A stretch of 64,000 bases of DNA from Cucumis sativus (Eukaryota > Streptophyta > Magnoliopsida > Cucurbitales > Cucurbitaceae): assembly GCF_000004075.3 (NCBI RefSeq), contig NC_026660.2, forward strand, positions 20,146,498 through 20,210,497. Reading direction: 5' to 3'. Below, piece by piece: positions 25,589-37,796 of this stretch. The notes under the pieces were generated by a model that worked only from the letters and a program-made list of their open reading frames with translations, ran no database searches and was not told where the DNA came from. The stretch's first letter is position 1. Every line of letters begins with the position of its first letter. The position numbers were made by a program, and so were the translations under genes.

Positions 25589-25763
25589 CTGCTTACTAAA
25601 TGTGATAAACTACTTACTATAGACTGAAAATGATGAGCAGGGTCAATCTTGTACATGGGACCGTTAGTTGATGTCGAAGCCATACTGAAACCTACATAAA
25701 AAAAAAAACTAATTAAATATAATTGCATAAGAGACTTACTAAACATGGATGCACTAGCATCTT

Positions 25764-26676
25764 GGGACTTCTACTCAAAATTTTGGAAGGTGAGAGATAG
25801 GTGCTGATAGGTGCGAGATGCTGGAAAACTGCAAGGCAAAGTTGCTAAGTCTAATAAAATTGCTAACCCTAAAGCCTTAACACCTAGTAGAGTAGCTAAA
25901 CATGCATTCTAAACGGTTTAGGAAGTTAACACTCTTATATTGGGACTTCTACTCAAAATTTTGGAAGGTGAGTCTAATAAAATTGCTAATCCTAAAGCCT
26001 TAACACCAAGTAGACTAGCTAAACATGCATTCTAAACGGTTTAGGAAGTTTACACTCTTATATTGGGACTTCTACTCAAAATTTTGGAAGGTGAGAGATA
26101 GGTGCTGATAGGTGAGAGATGATGGAAAACTTCAAGGCAAAGTTGCTAAGTCTAATACAATTGCTAACCCTATAGCCTTAACACCTAGTAGACTAGCTAA
26201 ACATGCATTCTAAACGGTTTAAGAAGTTAACACTCTTATATTGGGACTTCTACTCAAAATTTTGGAAGGTGAGAGATAGGTGCTGATAGGTGAGAGATGA
26301 TGGAAAACTTCAAGGCAAAGTTGCTAAGTCTAATACAATTGCTAATCCTAAGGCCTTAACACCTAGTAGACTAGCTAAACATGCATTCTAAACGGTTTAG
26401 GAAGTTTACACTCTTATATTGGGACTTCTACTCAAAATTTTGGAAGGTGAGAGATAGGTGCTGATAGGTGCGAGATGATGGAAAACTTCAAGGCAAAGTT
26501 GCTAAGTCTAATACAATTGCTAACCCTAAAGCCTTAACACCTAGTAGACTAGCTAAACATGCATTCTAAACGGTTTAGGAAGTTAACACTCTTATATTGG
26601 GACTTCTACTCAAAATTTTGGAAGGTGAGAGATAGGTGCTGATAGGTGCGAGATGATGGAAAAATTCAAGGCAAAA
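25764..26676. repeat. 178-bp tandem array, about five copies
   Basis: The string gggacttctactcaaaattt starts copies at 25764, 25942, 26065, 26243, 26421 and 26599. The spacing is 178 bp except 25942-26065, where about 55 bp are missing. Copies are nearly identical, so the array is young or homogenised. Each unit also holds an internal near-repeat (gagagataggtgctgatagg then tgcgagatg or tgagagatg). It lies inside the MULE, just upstream of the protease exon. Confidence 0.9.
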
Positions 26677-27485
26677 GAAATGGTCTTTCAACAATGCAGC
26701 TTATGATAATGTCTTTAGAATACAATCTTTAGAATGCATGTTTAGCACATATCTATTGTACTGGTAACTTTGCAGAGTTTATATGGGATACCAAATATAT
26801 GTTCGAATTCAAGTTCTAAACTCCAAGGTATGGTTTTTCTATTATTACAGTACATTGCAAAGGAAATGGTTTTTCTTCCTAAAAACAGAATGGCTCCCAC
26901 GGTTCTCTATGTCTGTGTGCATATGACATGCATTTCTTCTCTAAAATGTGCCAAAAACAAAAAACTCACATCTCAACAGACAACTTAAACAAACAAGATG
27001 GAATACTGTAATAATAAATAAGCTACAACAGACTAACTCTAAAAAAAAACTGAGATTTTATTACTCACTTGACTTCAAAGATGATGGATACGGCACTGCC
27101 AATGTAGAGGAGTGGATAAGAAATGGAGAGGTCCGGTGAAAACAAACCTGAAATCGAAATGGATGGAAGTGGAGAAGCGTCCGCCGGAGATGAAGTCGAA
27201 AGTAAAACAGAGACCCAGAAGAAATGGAGACGTTCCGTGAACAAGTTGAAATCGGAAAATATAGCGGAGAGTCGTGGAGAAGAAATGGATGGAAGTGGAG
27301 AAGAAATGGACGGAAGAGAAAAACGTTCACCAGAGGCGGGAGAGAGTTGAAGGGGGTAACTGCAGACGCGGGAGAGTTCAAATGCTCTGGTTTACGTTCA
27401 AAATGTCTTCGGGTTGAAGAAAAGGAAAAAGAAGAAAAGGAAAAAGAAGAAAAGGAAAAAGAAGAAAAGAGGAAGGAAAATAAAA

Positions 27486-27596
27486 GAGGGTATTTTCGTC
27501 ATTTCACCTCCAATTTATCCTAAATCTCAACTTTTTTACAATCAATCCTAAAACTCTATTTCTACCCCATTTTTGGCCTATTTTTGTCAATTCCCC
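27486..27596 (-). repeat. Right terminal inverted repeat of the MULE
   Basis: It begins gagggtattttcgtc and ends gtcaattcccc at about 27596. Read on the minus strand it matches the left end of the element in order and spacing. Confidence 0.65.
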
Positions 27597-28157
27597 AAGA
27601 TATTACTTATTAACCAAAATCTACAAATTCAGTATGAGATGAAGTACTAACTTTTCTTGAGTTATAACTCTTGATTTAGCAATCAAATTAAATAGAAAGG
27701 CTTGTACTATTTGATTAGAATTCATTTGACATTCAAATGAAATTAAATGGTTAACATGGATTTAACCTTTGTAAAGGTTTTTAGTCTTATTCCTTATAAC
27801 TTCAAATTCAAAGAAAATATATATATCATTTGATCATCATATCTTCACATAATACTTTCTTAAGAGATGAAATGTGTACATATACTAATATAACTAGGCA
27901 GAGATGGACAAAGTGGAGAGGATATCCTCTCCTTCCACAATGTTACTTTTCTAGTTAGCTCTACTTTCTAATTAAAAAGAACTTACAAACAAAACTTAAA
28001 AAGAAAAACACACACTTAATTTCATATCTTTTCATTAATTATTGAAGTTTGAACCAATATAACTAATTAACTAAATGATCATGAATCCAATTCATAGTGT
28101 TCACCTACGCAAGAATTAATTTCAAATGTTGTAGGGTTAAACAAGTTGTGTTGTGAG
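27597..28157. other. AT-rich intergenic spacer
   Basis: Nothing recognisable. It contains short simple AT stretches only and separates the MULE from the probable solo LTR. Confidence 0.5.
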
Positions 28158-29969
28158 TGTCACACCCTGCCCCGAGCACCTGCTCACTCGACCTGAGACG
28201 CGGCCTGAAGCCAATTGTTGTTATTATCTCTAACCATAACTCTTAACAACTAAAACAACTTAGACAAAATAAAATTTATGCAGCGAAAACTACTATAAAC
28301 AAACTTGAAACACTTTTTATACTTTTAATCGGTAGTCGAGGCTAAATGCCATTGATTACAAACTTTACTTACAGACCAAACAAAAAATTAAACAACTTAA
28401 ACTTATGCAAAATCATATGCATGATAAGATTAAAATTGACCCTTAAAAACTAACTATCAACAAGTTTTGCACTGCAATTTGAAGACAACGATCAGATTCT
28501 TGGATCACGACCTCTAACTGGAAAGTGGAAAAATATTTTTGAAAAGGTGACCTAAAAAGTCCAGTGAGTTATAGTTTTATAAAACATACTTTTGAAACAG
28601 ATATACTTTAAACATTTCATAAACATAACATAAAATCTTTAAGAAATCTCTTTTAACTGAATACTTTCTAACATTCAAATACTCATTTAGCTCTATATAT
28701 TCTATACCCTGAAAAACATAAACAAGATAGCAGAGCGCTTTCTATCATACTATCTCGCTAAACCTCGATTAAATACTCGGTCAAAATAGCAGAGCATCTT
28801 TGGTCATACTATTCCTGTCTGAACTCGGTCAAGATAGTAGAGCATTGATCTTACTATTCTTGTCTGAACTCGGTGGCTGCGGCTAACTGGTCAGCATAAC
28901 CCTTAACCCCTGTTTGTGCACATTGACCATCGAGAACTGGGTATATAGAGGACCATGATTTTCTCTTTAAAAGACATTCTATTAAACTCATGCTTTTCAT
29001 AAATCATTGCTTATAAATCTTATAAATACATGCTTGCTAAAAACATTTCTAAACTCATGCTTTAGAATACTTTTCTAAATAACATGTTTTAACACTTTTC
29101 ATAAACATATTGATAAAAGGAAATAAGATTCACTTAAAAGCATACTTAAATAATAGCTTGTAAAACATATAAGAATCGTTATTTTAGAAATCATTTTGTA
29201 AGTTGAAATAATCTAGTAAATTTATTTTTTTCACTCTAATCGCAGTCAAATCCTTGGTCGATAAGCTTATCCAATTTTCTCTTGTTCTGAAAGGATGGAA
29301 AACAACTCCAATTAATTCCCCTTTGTTCTAAAACATCAAACACAGCCCTAAAACTCTTAGAAAACCCTTTCTAAAACCAAAATGCATGCCCAACACGTAT
29401 TGCTAATTTCTTAAACTCGGCCACTGCCCAAAACCTCATTCTCGACCAAAACTCAGCTTCTTCTTTAGAGATTTATAACTTAAAATCCATAACTCAAATA
29501 AAAATATTTCCTTCTACAAAGTTGTTGCAAAACGTCTTAATATATAATATTACCTCAAAATTTTAAAGCAAAAGGCTAAACTATGCGTTTTGTAGCATTT
29601 TGGGAGTGCATCTTACTTAGATTTACTTGCAAACTGACCTTCTCACCTTCTCTTATCCAAAATATCAACTTTCTCATATCCAAAATTCTCAGCATCCTTC
29701 TTCAGTAAACTACTAATTTGAGTGCAAATGCCCAAGTGAGTTGTGAGAAACTCCTTTTTGAAGTTAGCTAAAATGTCTAACCTTTACGTTCCTTCTTTCT
29801 CGCCAACCTTAAACACTCCAAACCCTTTCTAACCTCTAAAACCATTTCGCCAAGTCAACCCAAAACGCCTAAAAAGTACTATTCTTTGATATTTAACCAA
29901 AAAAATTTCTTCTTTCAAACCTCTTAAACTCTTTCGAAAAACTTCAGTACCCAAAGTTCAAGTCTTACA
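28158..29969. mobile_element. Probable solo LTR of a gypsy-type retrotransposon
   Basis: The stretch begins tgtcacaccctgccccgagc and ends aagtcttaca, matching the TG...CA terminal rule and the TGTCACACCC-type start common in plant gypsy LTRs. Internal text such as gacctaaaaagtccagtgag is also familiar from such LTRs. It is ~1.8 kb, non-coding in all frames, and has no primer-binding site after it and no internal domain or second copy in the window, so a solo LTR is the simplest reading. The 5-bp flanks (gtgag left, ataag right) match at three of five positions. The two differences are G/A, so a decayed target duplication is possible but unproven. Confidence 0.5.
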
Positions 29970-31661
29970 ATAAGATTTAGTCGATGTGCACGTAAGTTAG
30001 CCGAACATTCACAAATGTTAAAAAGAATTAATATTTGACGAAATGAATTCAAGAGTCTGTTTTTATTCTCATTGTTATTATGATTATTTTAACAAGAGAT
30101 TTTGGGTTTAGGGTAAAATAGATAAGACAAATTGGTTTAGTATTTAGTGTATAAGACGACAAGCTTTCTAAACATGTTCCCTTGTGTGTTGTATAGTGTA
30201 ATTAATTATAAAGTTGTTTAAGGCTACAACATTGGATTCTTCAATCCAATCAGAGATTGAGTGTTTTAGTGTAATTTATAAATTGGTTTTCGATACTCTA
30301 CTCTTGATTTGCTTAATTAAACTCTAACGATGACGTTATTTCCTATGCTAATATATCTGACATAGTCCTTCCAAATAACACTACTTTGGACCATTCTCTA
30401 TACAAAACAATTCTTTGTTTTAACTTCATTTGATCTTCCCAGAAGATATATAGAAATGTTTGTCGTCTCATTATTACTTTGTTTCCTTTGATATTAAGTA
30501 TTTCGATATACTAAGTTGGTTGTAATCTCTACTCACATTCTTTTTTTGTTTACTTCTAAAAATGTTTTTAACTACAAAATTATCCTTTAATGTTGGTTAA
30601 TGTTGATGTTAGATCAAAACTGTCATTAATACTTGTCACGAGTGGATTCTAGAAACAAAAAGAATTTGGACATCAATGTAGTACTTGCCACACTGGCCTA
30701 AGTTAGTAAGAGACTTTAGGTTGTAACCAGAGTTTTGAGGGAAGATAATGAATTTACTTCTTCTAAAATCATAATGATGTATTTATAGTGAAATTCTAAT
30801 CTAGGATGTTTGTATCAAGCTTTCTTAGTCATCGTAGGTTAATCATCGAACCAAATGGAGTAGGGCATGCATTTATCATGACCTTAGTCACTCCGTTCCT
30901 CATATGAAGAAGGGTTGGCCTTTGGTCTCATCCTTAGCCAAGGTCGAGGCTAAGGAGGTCATTTTGGCTTCTAACCCCTACTATTTTCTTTCCCATGCTC
31001 AAATAGGTTAATTATAACATGCTTTGTTCGTTAAATAGGGGTTAGGCAAGGTGGAGGTGGAGCAAGTGAGTATGGGTGTTGTGACCTAAACTCCCTCTTC
31101 CCATGTTTAATTGGGCTCTAGGGTGTGGTTTTCTAGCTCAAGTTTTACGACCATTTTATCTTAATCGGATAGAATGTAAGCTTCAATTCGTAAAGTCGAT
31201 AATTGTGCCCTTTGGTCCATTGACCCATATCAATGACGATAGTGGTGAGAGCTCAGATTGCTCTCTTTTGATGGAAAAAATAGGTAGCTTTTCAAACAAA
31301 GACAAAACAGTGTTTGAGATCAAATCATCGAAATCATTGATCACATCGTAGAATAAAAGCAGCAGCCAAGAAACAAACTACTAGTTTGGACACAAAATTA
31401 CATTACATAAGACAGAATTGGAATATCAGCTATGCCTATTTTATGTTAAAAGACAACCATAAACTCTGTGTTTGAATGACATAGCAATCATCGGAATCAT
31501 AAAAAAAAAAAAAAAAAACAAATTCGGCTTAAGAACAAACCTAGTAATCATGAACTCATCAGTCAAAAACCTATATAAACTCCCAAATATTTTTCCAAAT
31601 TTTGCTTATGGAACACAAAATTCGAAGCTGAGGGAACACAATAAATAAACTGAATTTAAAA
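29970..31661. other. Intergenic region upstream of the AP2 gene
   Basis: AT-rich with no convincing gene. The longest frame (31103-31351, plus, 82 codons) has no recognisable motif. A poly-A run lies at 31501-31518. The ~300 bp before 31662 should include the AP2 promoter, but no clear TATA box was fixed. Confidence 0.5.
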
Positions 31662-34600
31662 ATGGAGCTTGGAGTTGTAAATTCAGAATTGTGCTCTCTC
31701 AAAAGTGATTCCATGGCCGCCGTCAAGGGGGTCAAGAGACGGCGGAGAAATGCTTCTTCTTCCTCCCCCACAGTCGGTGGTGGTGGAGATGGTCAACCAC
31801 ACAAGTTAATGCCAAATCAATCCACTGCCACAAAGAGAAGCTCAAAGTTTCGTGGAGTTAGCAGGTACTCATTCACAGTACTTTCACAATTTTTAATTTT
31901 CTTCTTCTTTAATTATTCTCTGACTTCTCTTTTTACTTCTCTTTTTATGTATTTAATTTAAGTTCTTTTACAGTCTTTTTTTTTTATTTAGTGGAAATTT
32001 TAAAAGGTTTGAGTTCAGTATAGCATACGAGAATGAGACCATAAAATTATGATTTATCCTTGAGACTAAGCAAATAGAAAATAAACAGACACCGATGGAC
32101 AGGACGATTTGAAGCTCATTTATGGGACAAAGGGTCTTGGAATCCAACCCAAAGAAAGAAAGGAAAACAAGGTAAATAAATGGAGAAAAGAAAAAAAAGG
32201 AACTACTTAATTTTCATATATTTGGTGTTTGTGGAAGAATGGCAAATTAATTAAAGCTCATAATTTTGACTTGTCTGTGTTATATTGTGATATGTGATGA
32301 TGAATGATGATGAACTCATTGGTGACATTGTAATAAATGGAGCAGTTTATTTAGGTATGTTTTGTTAATATAACAAATTAAATTGTAAATACATATCATA
32401 AAGTATAAAATCAAAGTATATGATGATGTGATAAATGTGTGTTTAAATGAAAACAGGAGCTTATGATGAAGAAGAATCAGCCGCTAGAGCATATGACTTG
32501 GCTGCACTTAAGTACTGGGGAACATCCACTTTCACTAATTTTTCGGTACCCTTTTCATTATTATTCTATTTGCTCCACTAATTATCATTAGTTGTTAATT
32601 AACTTCTTCACACAATCAATTAAGAGTACTTAAAAAGTCCACATTTTCATAGTCTTAAAAACTAGCTGATCATAACAATAACAATTAATTCTAAAAAACT
32701 ATATAAGAAATGAGAAATTTCAACAAATTCAACGAGCCAACCTTGGTATTTGAACGCAAGCATTACAAATCCAACAAACTTAATTTATCACCTCAAACAC
32801 GACTACAACATTTATAGTAATTCTAATTCTAGGCAACAACGAACCTCATTGTAAATCAATTTTTTAGTTACATCGATTACATTCAAATGACTCTATAAAA
32901 GATCACTCAAACTGCGGCCACATCTCATCACACAAGTATTATTAATTATGTGTATCAATTGCAAAACCTTAGGGCAACAAACGGGCTTAGTTGTCCCTAA
33001 ATTTCACCAATATGTATGCTTACTTGCTAAAACGTGACTACTATTTGAATTATTTCTTTTACCTAAGTTAATAAAATATGTCATCAACTTTAATTTATCG
33101 TAGAGTGTGTGTGAAAACTACTTTTAAACTTTTACAAAGATTTTGAAAATATTTTTATCGTTAGTTTTGAATAACGAAACTTTGAAAGTTCAAAAAAGTA
33201 TTCTTAAACTAAAAAAAAGAATAACCCTAAATTAAAAAAGAAGTTAAAGAAATATTTCAATCCTTAATTCCGTGATAAATATGATTGAAGTTCCTTTAAG
33301 CAAAAAAAAAAAAGTCAATTTTAAAATAATTTATATAAACACTTTCATTTTCTCCTATTTTTCAAATTCTATCAAATATATCCAAACCTAAACCTAAATT
33401 AATGCAAAATTCGAGAATCAGAGTCTCCTACGTGGAACTTTGTTCAAACATTTAAGTTCTAAAGTTTTTCGATGCTTTCATTATTATTCTTTTTAGTTTA
33501 TATACCTGATTTGGAATGTACATTTTTTTTTCTTTTCAAGATAAACACACATGCCAAATGGTTTAAAATAGAGTAAAAGGATATGGAGAAGTAGAAGAGA
33601 ATAAAGAGAAAATGGAGAAGTAAGAATGATATTAACCATTTATGTTCGGATAATCATAAGTGTAATTTTTAAAGAAAAATTTTGACACACGACTAAAATG
33701 GCATCATCCAAAACTAACCATAACCATATTTTTCAATATTCAATTGAAATTAACGTAAATATTTAATTAGATATGAATAATTTAATTATATAAGATAATA
33801 TAAATTAAAATATTCAATTGTGTGTGTGTGTGAAAATTTTAAAACAGTTAAGGAAATTGAAAATTGAAAAAGGAAATTAAAACCAATCTATATTTAGTTT
33901 AAGCCATGATTTAATTATCTGGTTTGTTCATATAGTAATTGCTGATTATTTTGTGCAGATATCTGATTATGAGAATGAGATTAAGATAATGAAAACTGTG
34001 ACAAAAGAGGAATACTTGGCCTCTTTGAGAAGGTAATTAATTTTCCATACTTTTTATCTTACATTTTGTTTCATTACCATATGATTTCTAATTTTAATTT
34101 TTGCAAATTAAACAATATTAATCATTCTACAACGTTGCAAAAGTTTAGCTTTATGTTTTGGCTTCATTCATTCTTACTAGGAGAAGTAGCGGTTTCTCGA
34201 GAGGTGTATCAAGATATCGAGGAGTCGCAAGGTAATGCCACTTAGAATAATAAACATTTGTTAAACAATGTACATGGTGGAAAATTCAAACTTATGGTCC
34301 ATGATATTGATATATACTTAAACCAGTCGAATGGTGCTCATGTGGACTTCTCTTTTTTTTATATTGTCATCTCTTGGAGTGATGATAAATTTGTAATTTA
34401 AATAAATTATTTTCTAAACTTTATTTTTTTCACTATTTTCGGTAATTAAGTCTATGGTTCAAATTTCTTATATTATTACTGTCATCCATCATTGTCACTG
34501 TATATTTCGTTTTGGCAACGTGGAATAGCAACATATTCCACACCCTCTAGATCTATTTAATTCACATAGATTAAAAGTTTTAATTTAACTCACGTGTTGT

Positions 34601-35640
34601 AATACATGATCAAAAGTGTTTGAAAATTGTTCATATCTCTTTTGACATCTTCAAAATTACTCTAAAACACATCTTTTTAATTTAATCAATCAAAATTAAT
34701 TCAATGTTTAATTCTACACTTTCAAACACAAATTTCATATCATCACAACTAATTTTGAATAATTAATCAAAAACATGATTTAAAAAATGTAACAAGTATT
34801 TTAACTATTTTACAATCACTTTGATCATATCCTTAATTAATTTTTCAACATGAAAGGCATTTTAATAATAAATTGTGAATGTTTTGAGTTTTCTTATATT
34901 ATTGTCTAAAAAGATATATTGAGAGTTAATTAGAGAATTGATATTGAAATTGTATTTGTAGACATCATCACAATGGGAGGTGGGAAGCAAGAATTGGAAG
35001 AGTTTTTGGCAACAAGTATTTATACCTTGGAACATACAGTGAGTATATTTCAACTTAAAATTCGAATGATCTTCTTAAGAGTCTAAATAGTCGAACTAAA
35101 TATAACAAATGTGTAGGTACACAAGAGGAAGCAGCAAGAGCATACGACATAGCTGCAATAGAATACAGAGGCATAAATGCAGTGACCAACTTCGATTTGA
35201 GCACGTACATAAGATGGCTTAAACCTCAAACAAATCCAAATCCAAAACAACAACTTTCTCCCCCAATTTCTTCCTCTTTGTTTCCAATTGATTATAACAC
35301 AAACAATACCCTAAAATCTTCAAATAATGATCTTCATTTTCCAATCTTTCAATCCATCAATAATGATGATAATAATGTTATTATTCCCACAAACCCACAA
35401 ACTTCCCCTCGCACAGCCCTTGGGCTCCTCCTAAAATCTTCCCTTTTCAAACACCTTGTGGAGAAGAACATTGTGAATGTTAATGAAGAAGAGGATCCTA
35501 AAGATAATGAAGTTAGAGGGCTACTTGACTTTGTTGATGATTCTAATATTAATCCTTACTTCAATTTGCATTATCCATGTCAAGGAACCACCAATTTATC
35601 ACTATCTACTACCCCTTTCCATTTCTCCACTTTGGTTTGA
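31662..35640 (+). CDS. AP2-family transcription factor with two AP2 domains (WRI3/WRI4-like)
   Basis: Eight exons: 31662-31864, 32089-32171, 32346-32354, 32457-32545, 33959-34032, 34181-34231, 34962-35038 and 35117-35640. All are GT-AG and in frame, giving 369 residues. A basic nuclear-localisation-like KRRRR lies at about 25-29. AP2 domain 1 (about 60-128) reads [19 protein letters not shown]... with VYL supplied by a 9-nt exon. AP2 domain 2 (about 163-222) reads [20 protein letters not shown]...YLGTY. The linker [14 protein letters not shown] is the signature of the WRINKLED/ADAP subgroup. The C-terminal third is Asn/Pro/Ser-rich and acidic, a likely activation region. Relatives activate fatty-acid synthesis genes (seed oil, cutin and wax supply) or ABA responses. 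The first Met (MELGVV) is used; the in-frame Met 18 codons on is an alternative. Confidence 0.93.
32346..32354 (+). other. 9-nt micro-exon (VYL) of the AP2 gene
   Basis: Exon 2 ends with CAA G and exon 4 starts GA GCT TAT. A 9-nt exon tttatttag, flanked by cag on the left and gtatgt on the right, bridges them and gives Gln-Val-Tyr-Leu-Gly-Ala-Tyr, exactly the AP2 consensus. A VYL micro-exon of this size is known in Arabidopsis WRI1. Without it the frame would still be kept, but the first AP2 domain would lose Val-Tyr-Leu. Confidence 0.92.
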
Positions 35641-35723
35641 TCCCATATATACCTTTCTTTTTTTAGTTGTTGGAGAGTGTATACACTTAGTTCTATATAG
35701 ATGTCGGTAAATTTGCCAATATA

Positions 35724-35803
35724 AGCTTAGCTTAACTGGCATTTGTATGTTCTCGAGAACAATATAGATTCCGACTTCAAATCCCTCCACCCCAAGTTGT
35801 ACT
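35724..35803 (+). repeat. tRNA-derived SINE-like fragment
   Basis: A box A-like tagcttaactggc (about 35729-35741) is followed about 32 nt on by a box B-like gacttcaaatccc (35773-35785), the spacing seen in tRNA-derived SINE heads. No tRNA fold is complete and no poly-A or poly-T tail is obvious, so this is a relic and not a tRNA gene. Confidence 0.35.
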
Positions 35804-37748
35804 TAAAAGACATTTTCAAATAAAATAAATAAATTTAAGACGTCTTGTTCGAAATGATTATTTTTCAAGTACTTGAAAAATCATTCCAAGTTATGTATTT
35901 GTTTGATAGTTTTAAACAACTATATTATTTATTCAAGTATTGACAAGGATCTTGAATTTGGACAATTTGTATATTAATGTATAATAGTGGTTCGGACAAG
36001 TTGGATTTCATATTTTAATTCATTTCAATTAGTTGTTGGGGGAGTGTTATTTATAATTTGAAATGATCTTTTAAGTACATAAATACGTGTTTTTAAATAT
36101 TTGATTGATGTCACTATATGCATGCTTTTTTCTTCTTTCAATCAATGATAATATTTTTTTTTTACTTTACCCTAGTCATATCAACATTAGGCACAACACC
36201 ATACTTTGTCACATCGAAAATATCATCACTAGATTGATTTTGCCATCTACATACAAAAAACACTATGAAATGATAAAGCACGAGGTCGAAGGTTCAATGT
36301 TCGTCGCATCTTTCCTTCTTCTTCTCAAAAAGTTTTGTTATGAAGAAAATATTTGCATAAATTTAATGGCACAACTAAGGATGTGTTTGAATTGATTTTT
36401 GAAAGTATTTAGTTTTTAAAATAATTCATTTTAAGATAAATTGAGGTGTTTGACATTGGTTTAAAATAATTTTAAAAAAAATTAGATTATGAAATAAATC
36501 ATTTTGGAGAAAACATATACAACCAAATTTTAGAATAAATGTTTATTTGATCTTTAACGAGAAATGCCTTCTAAATATCTATTTTTCTTCTTCTATTTTT
36601 TATATTCCTTTTTACTATCTATTTTTCTTCCGTTGTTCTTTTTGTTTTTGTTTTTTTTTTTTTGTTAATTTTTAAATACTTTGAATATTTTTTCAATGTG
36701 TGTTCATATACAGTTAATATAGAAATTTGTAAATGTTCATTTCTCAATCAAATCTACTTTGCCCTAACATCTGTGAAAGAAAACATGAGGATGTCAACAA
36801 AGAACGTTCGATTCGTGAAATAAAGATGAATTAAGAACATGATCGAATTGTACATCTTTTTGTCTAATTGATATTACATTGTCTTGAAAAAAATATTTAT
36901 CTTATTTATATTTTGTTGTTGGGAATCAAATATTTTTTGTGGTTATGTATTTACATTTCAAGTTATTTGTGCTTCTAAAATTGAATTGTCCAAAAAAATT
37001 AATGTTTAAGTAACTAAAAAATTAATAATTTCAAAATAACTTGTAATTAATTTTAAAATATTTATGAACAAAATTCAAAATATGTGTATTCATTTATGAA
37101 ATTAGTTCATGATGTTTAGTAGTTGTTTGTGGTAATTTGAATTAAGTAAAAACATTTGTTAATATATGACAAATCAAACAAAATTTTACACATAAATATT
37201 TATAAATATAAAGTGGTCAGATCAAACATGCAATTATTTGAATTTTAAATTCATTTTCAAAAAATATTTTTTTTAAAAATGTATTATTAAAAAATATTAT
37301 TTTCATAGGTAATCTAATCGAACCTTAAGAATACTAACTTGTGAAAGAATGAAATCTCTATTCACGTCTAGAAAGATACAATGTCTTTCACTCTACTTAA
37401 TCAAACGTTTTTTTTTGGAAGAAAAACTAAACAAAAAGAAGAAAAAAAATGGTCATTTTAGAAAAAAAGTTGCATAAGTTAGTAAAAAAATTCATTAAAA
37501 TCTAAACATATATTAGTGAAATTTTTTGATTGGGGCAGATAAAAGACACACATATATATTAAACAATGAAAAGCATCAACCTTAGCTTAATTAATCTCAA
37601 TATAGAATATAGTTTTAGCTTGCCTTAGGGCGTACTTAGCTGTCTCCCTCATTTAGTTCTTCAATGCTCTAAAGCTACTCAAAACCTTCCCCCACCTTCC
37701 ACCACTCACACTCCAAAATTCTTAATTAAACATGATGTCATCTTCTCA

Positions 37749-37757
37749 TTATATATA
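37749..37757 (+). promoter_or_regulatory. TATA box of the germin-like gene
   Basis: tatatatac about 40-48 bp before the start codon, with no intervening ATG in good context. It implies a very short 5' UTR beginning near 37780. Confidence 0.5.
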
Positions 37758-37796
37758 CCATATGAACTTACCTTCTATATTTAATTTCTTTCTCTA

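Larger units (their letters stand above)
24506..27596. mobile_element. Mutator-like element (MULE) with ~100-bp terminal inverted repeats
   Basis: The left end (24509-24616) and the inverted right end (27486-27596) align without gaps over roughly 105 bp. The innermost 71 positions, from GAGTTTT to TACCCTC, match at 52 of 71, and the outer part shares the AAAAATAGG block. Long diverged inverted repeats of this size are typical of MULEs. Between them lie a minus-strand C48/Ulp1-type protease exon, a 178-bp tandem array, and a purine-rich right-hand block with an (AAGAAAAGGAAAA)-like microsatellite at 27415-27470. No MURA transposase (MULE/SWIM domain) is seen, so this copy is non-autonomous. 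MULEs carrying C48 proteases are known in Arabidopsis (Kaonashi) and melon (CUMULE). A 9-11-bp target duplication was not found at the assumed edges. Confidence 0.65.
35641..37796. other. Intergenic between the AP2 and germin-like genes
   Basis: AT-rich and non-coding apart from a tRNA-like short repeat (separate entry). It begins with the 3' UTR of the AP2 gene. A T-run lies at 36652-36663. The last ~60 bp hold the germin-like promoter. Confidence 0.5.

Noticed and set aside
27061-27523. Overlapping frames in both strands at the right end of the MULE
   Set aside because: They are purine-rich repeat translations (Glu/Lys/Arg or Phe/Ser/Leu); possible untranslated leader of the element's gene but not a supported protein.
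31103-31351. 82-codon plus-strand frame
   Set aside because: No recognisable motif, no splice partner and no promoter; chance frame in intergenic DNA.
34600-34850. Possible MITE in intron 6 of the AP2 gene
   Set aside because: Repeated caaaa/tttga strings and the general look of a dispersed repeat are present, but I could not define inverted ends or a target duplication.
36270-36330. tRNA or SINE box B-like gaggtcgaaggttcaatg
   Set aside because: No box A at proper spacing and no cloverleaf; too weak to call.
36380-37330. Possible DNA transposon starting ggatgtgtttgaattg
   Set aside because: A matching inverted end could not be found; the region is simply AT-rich.
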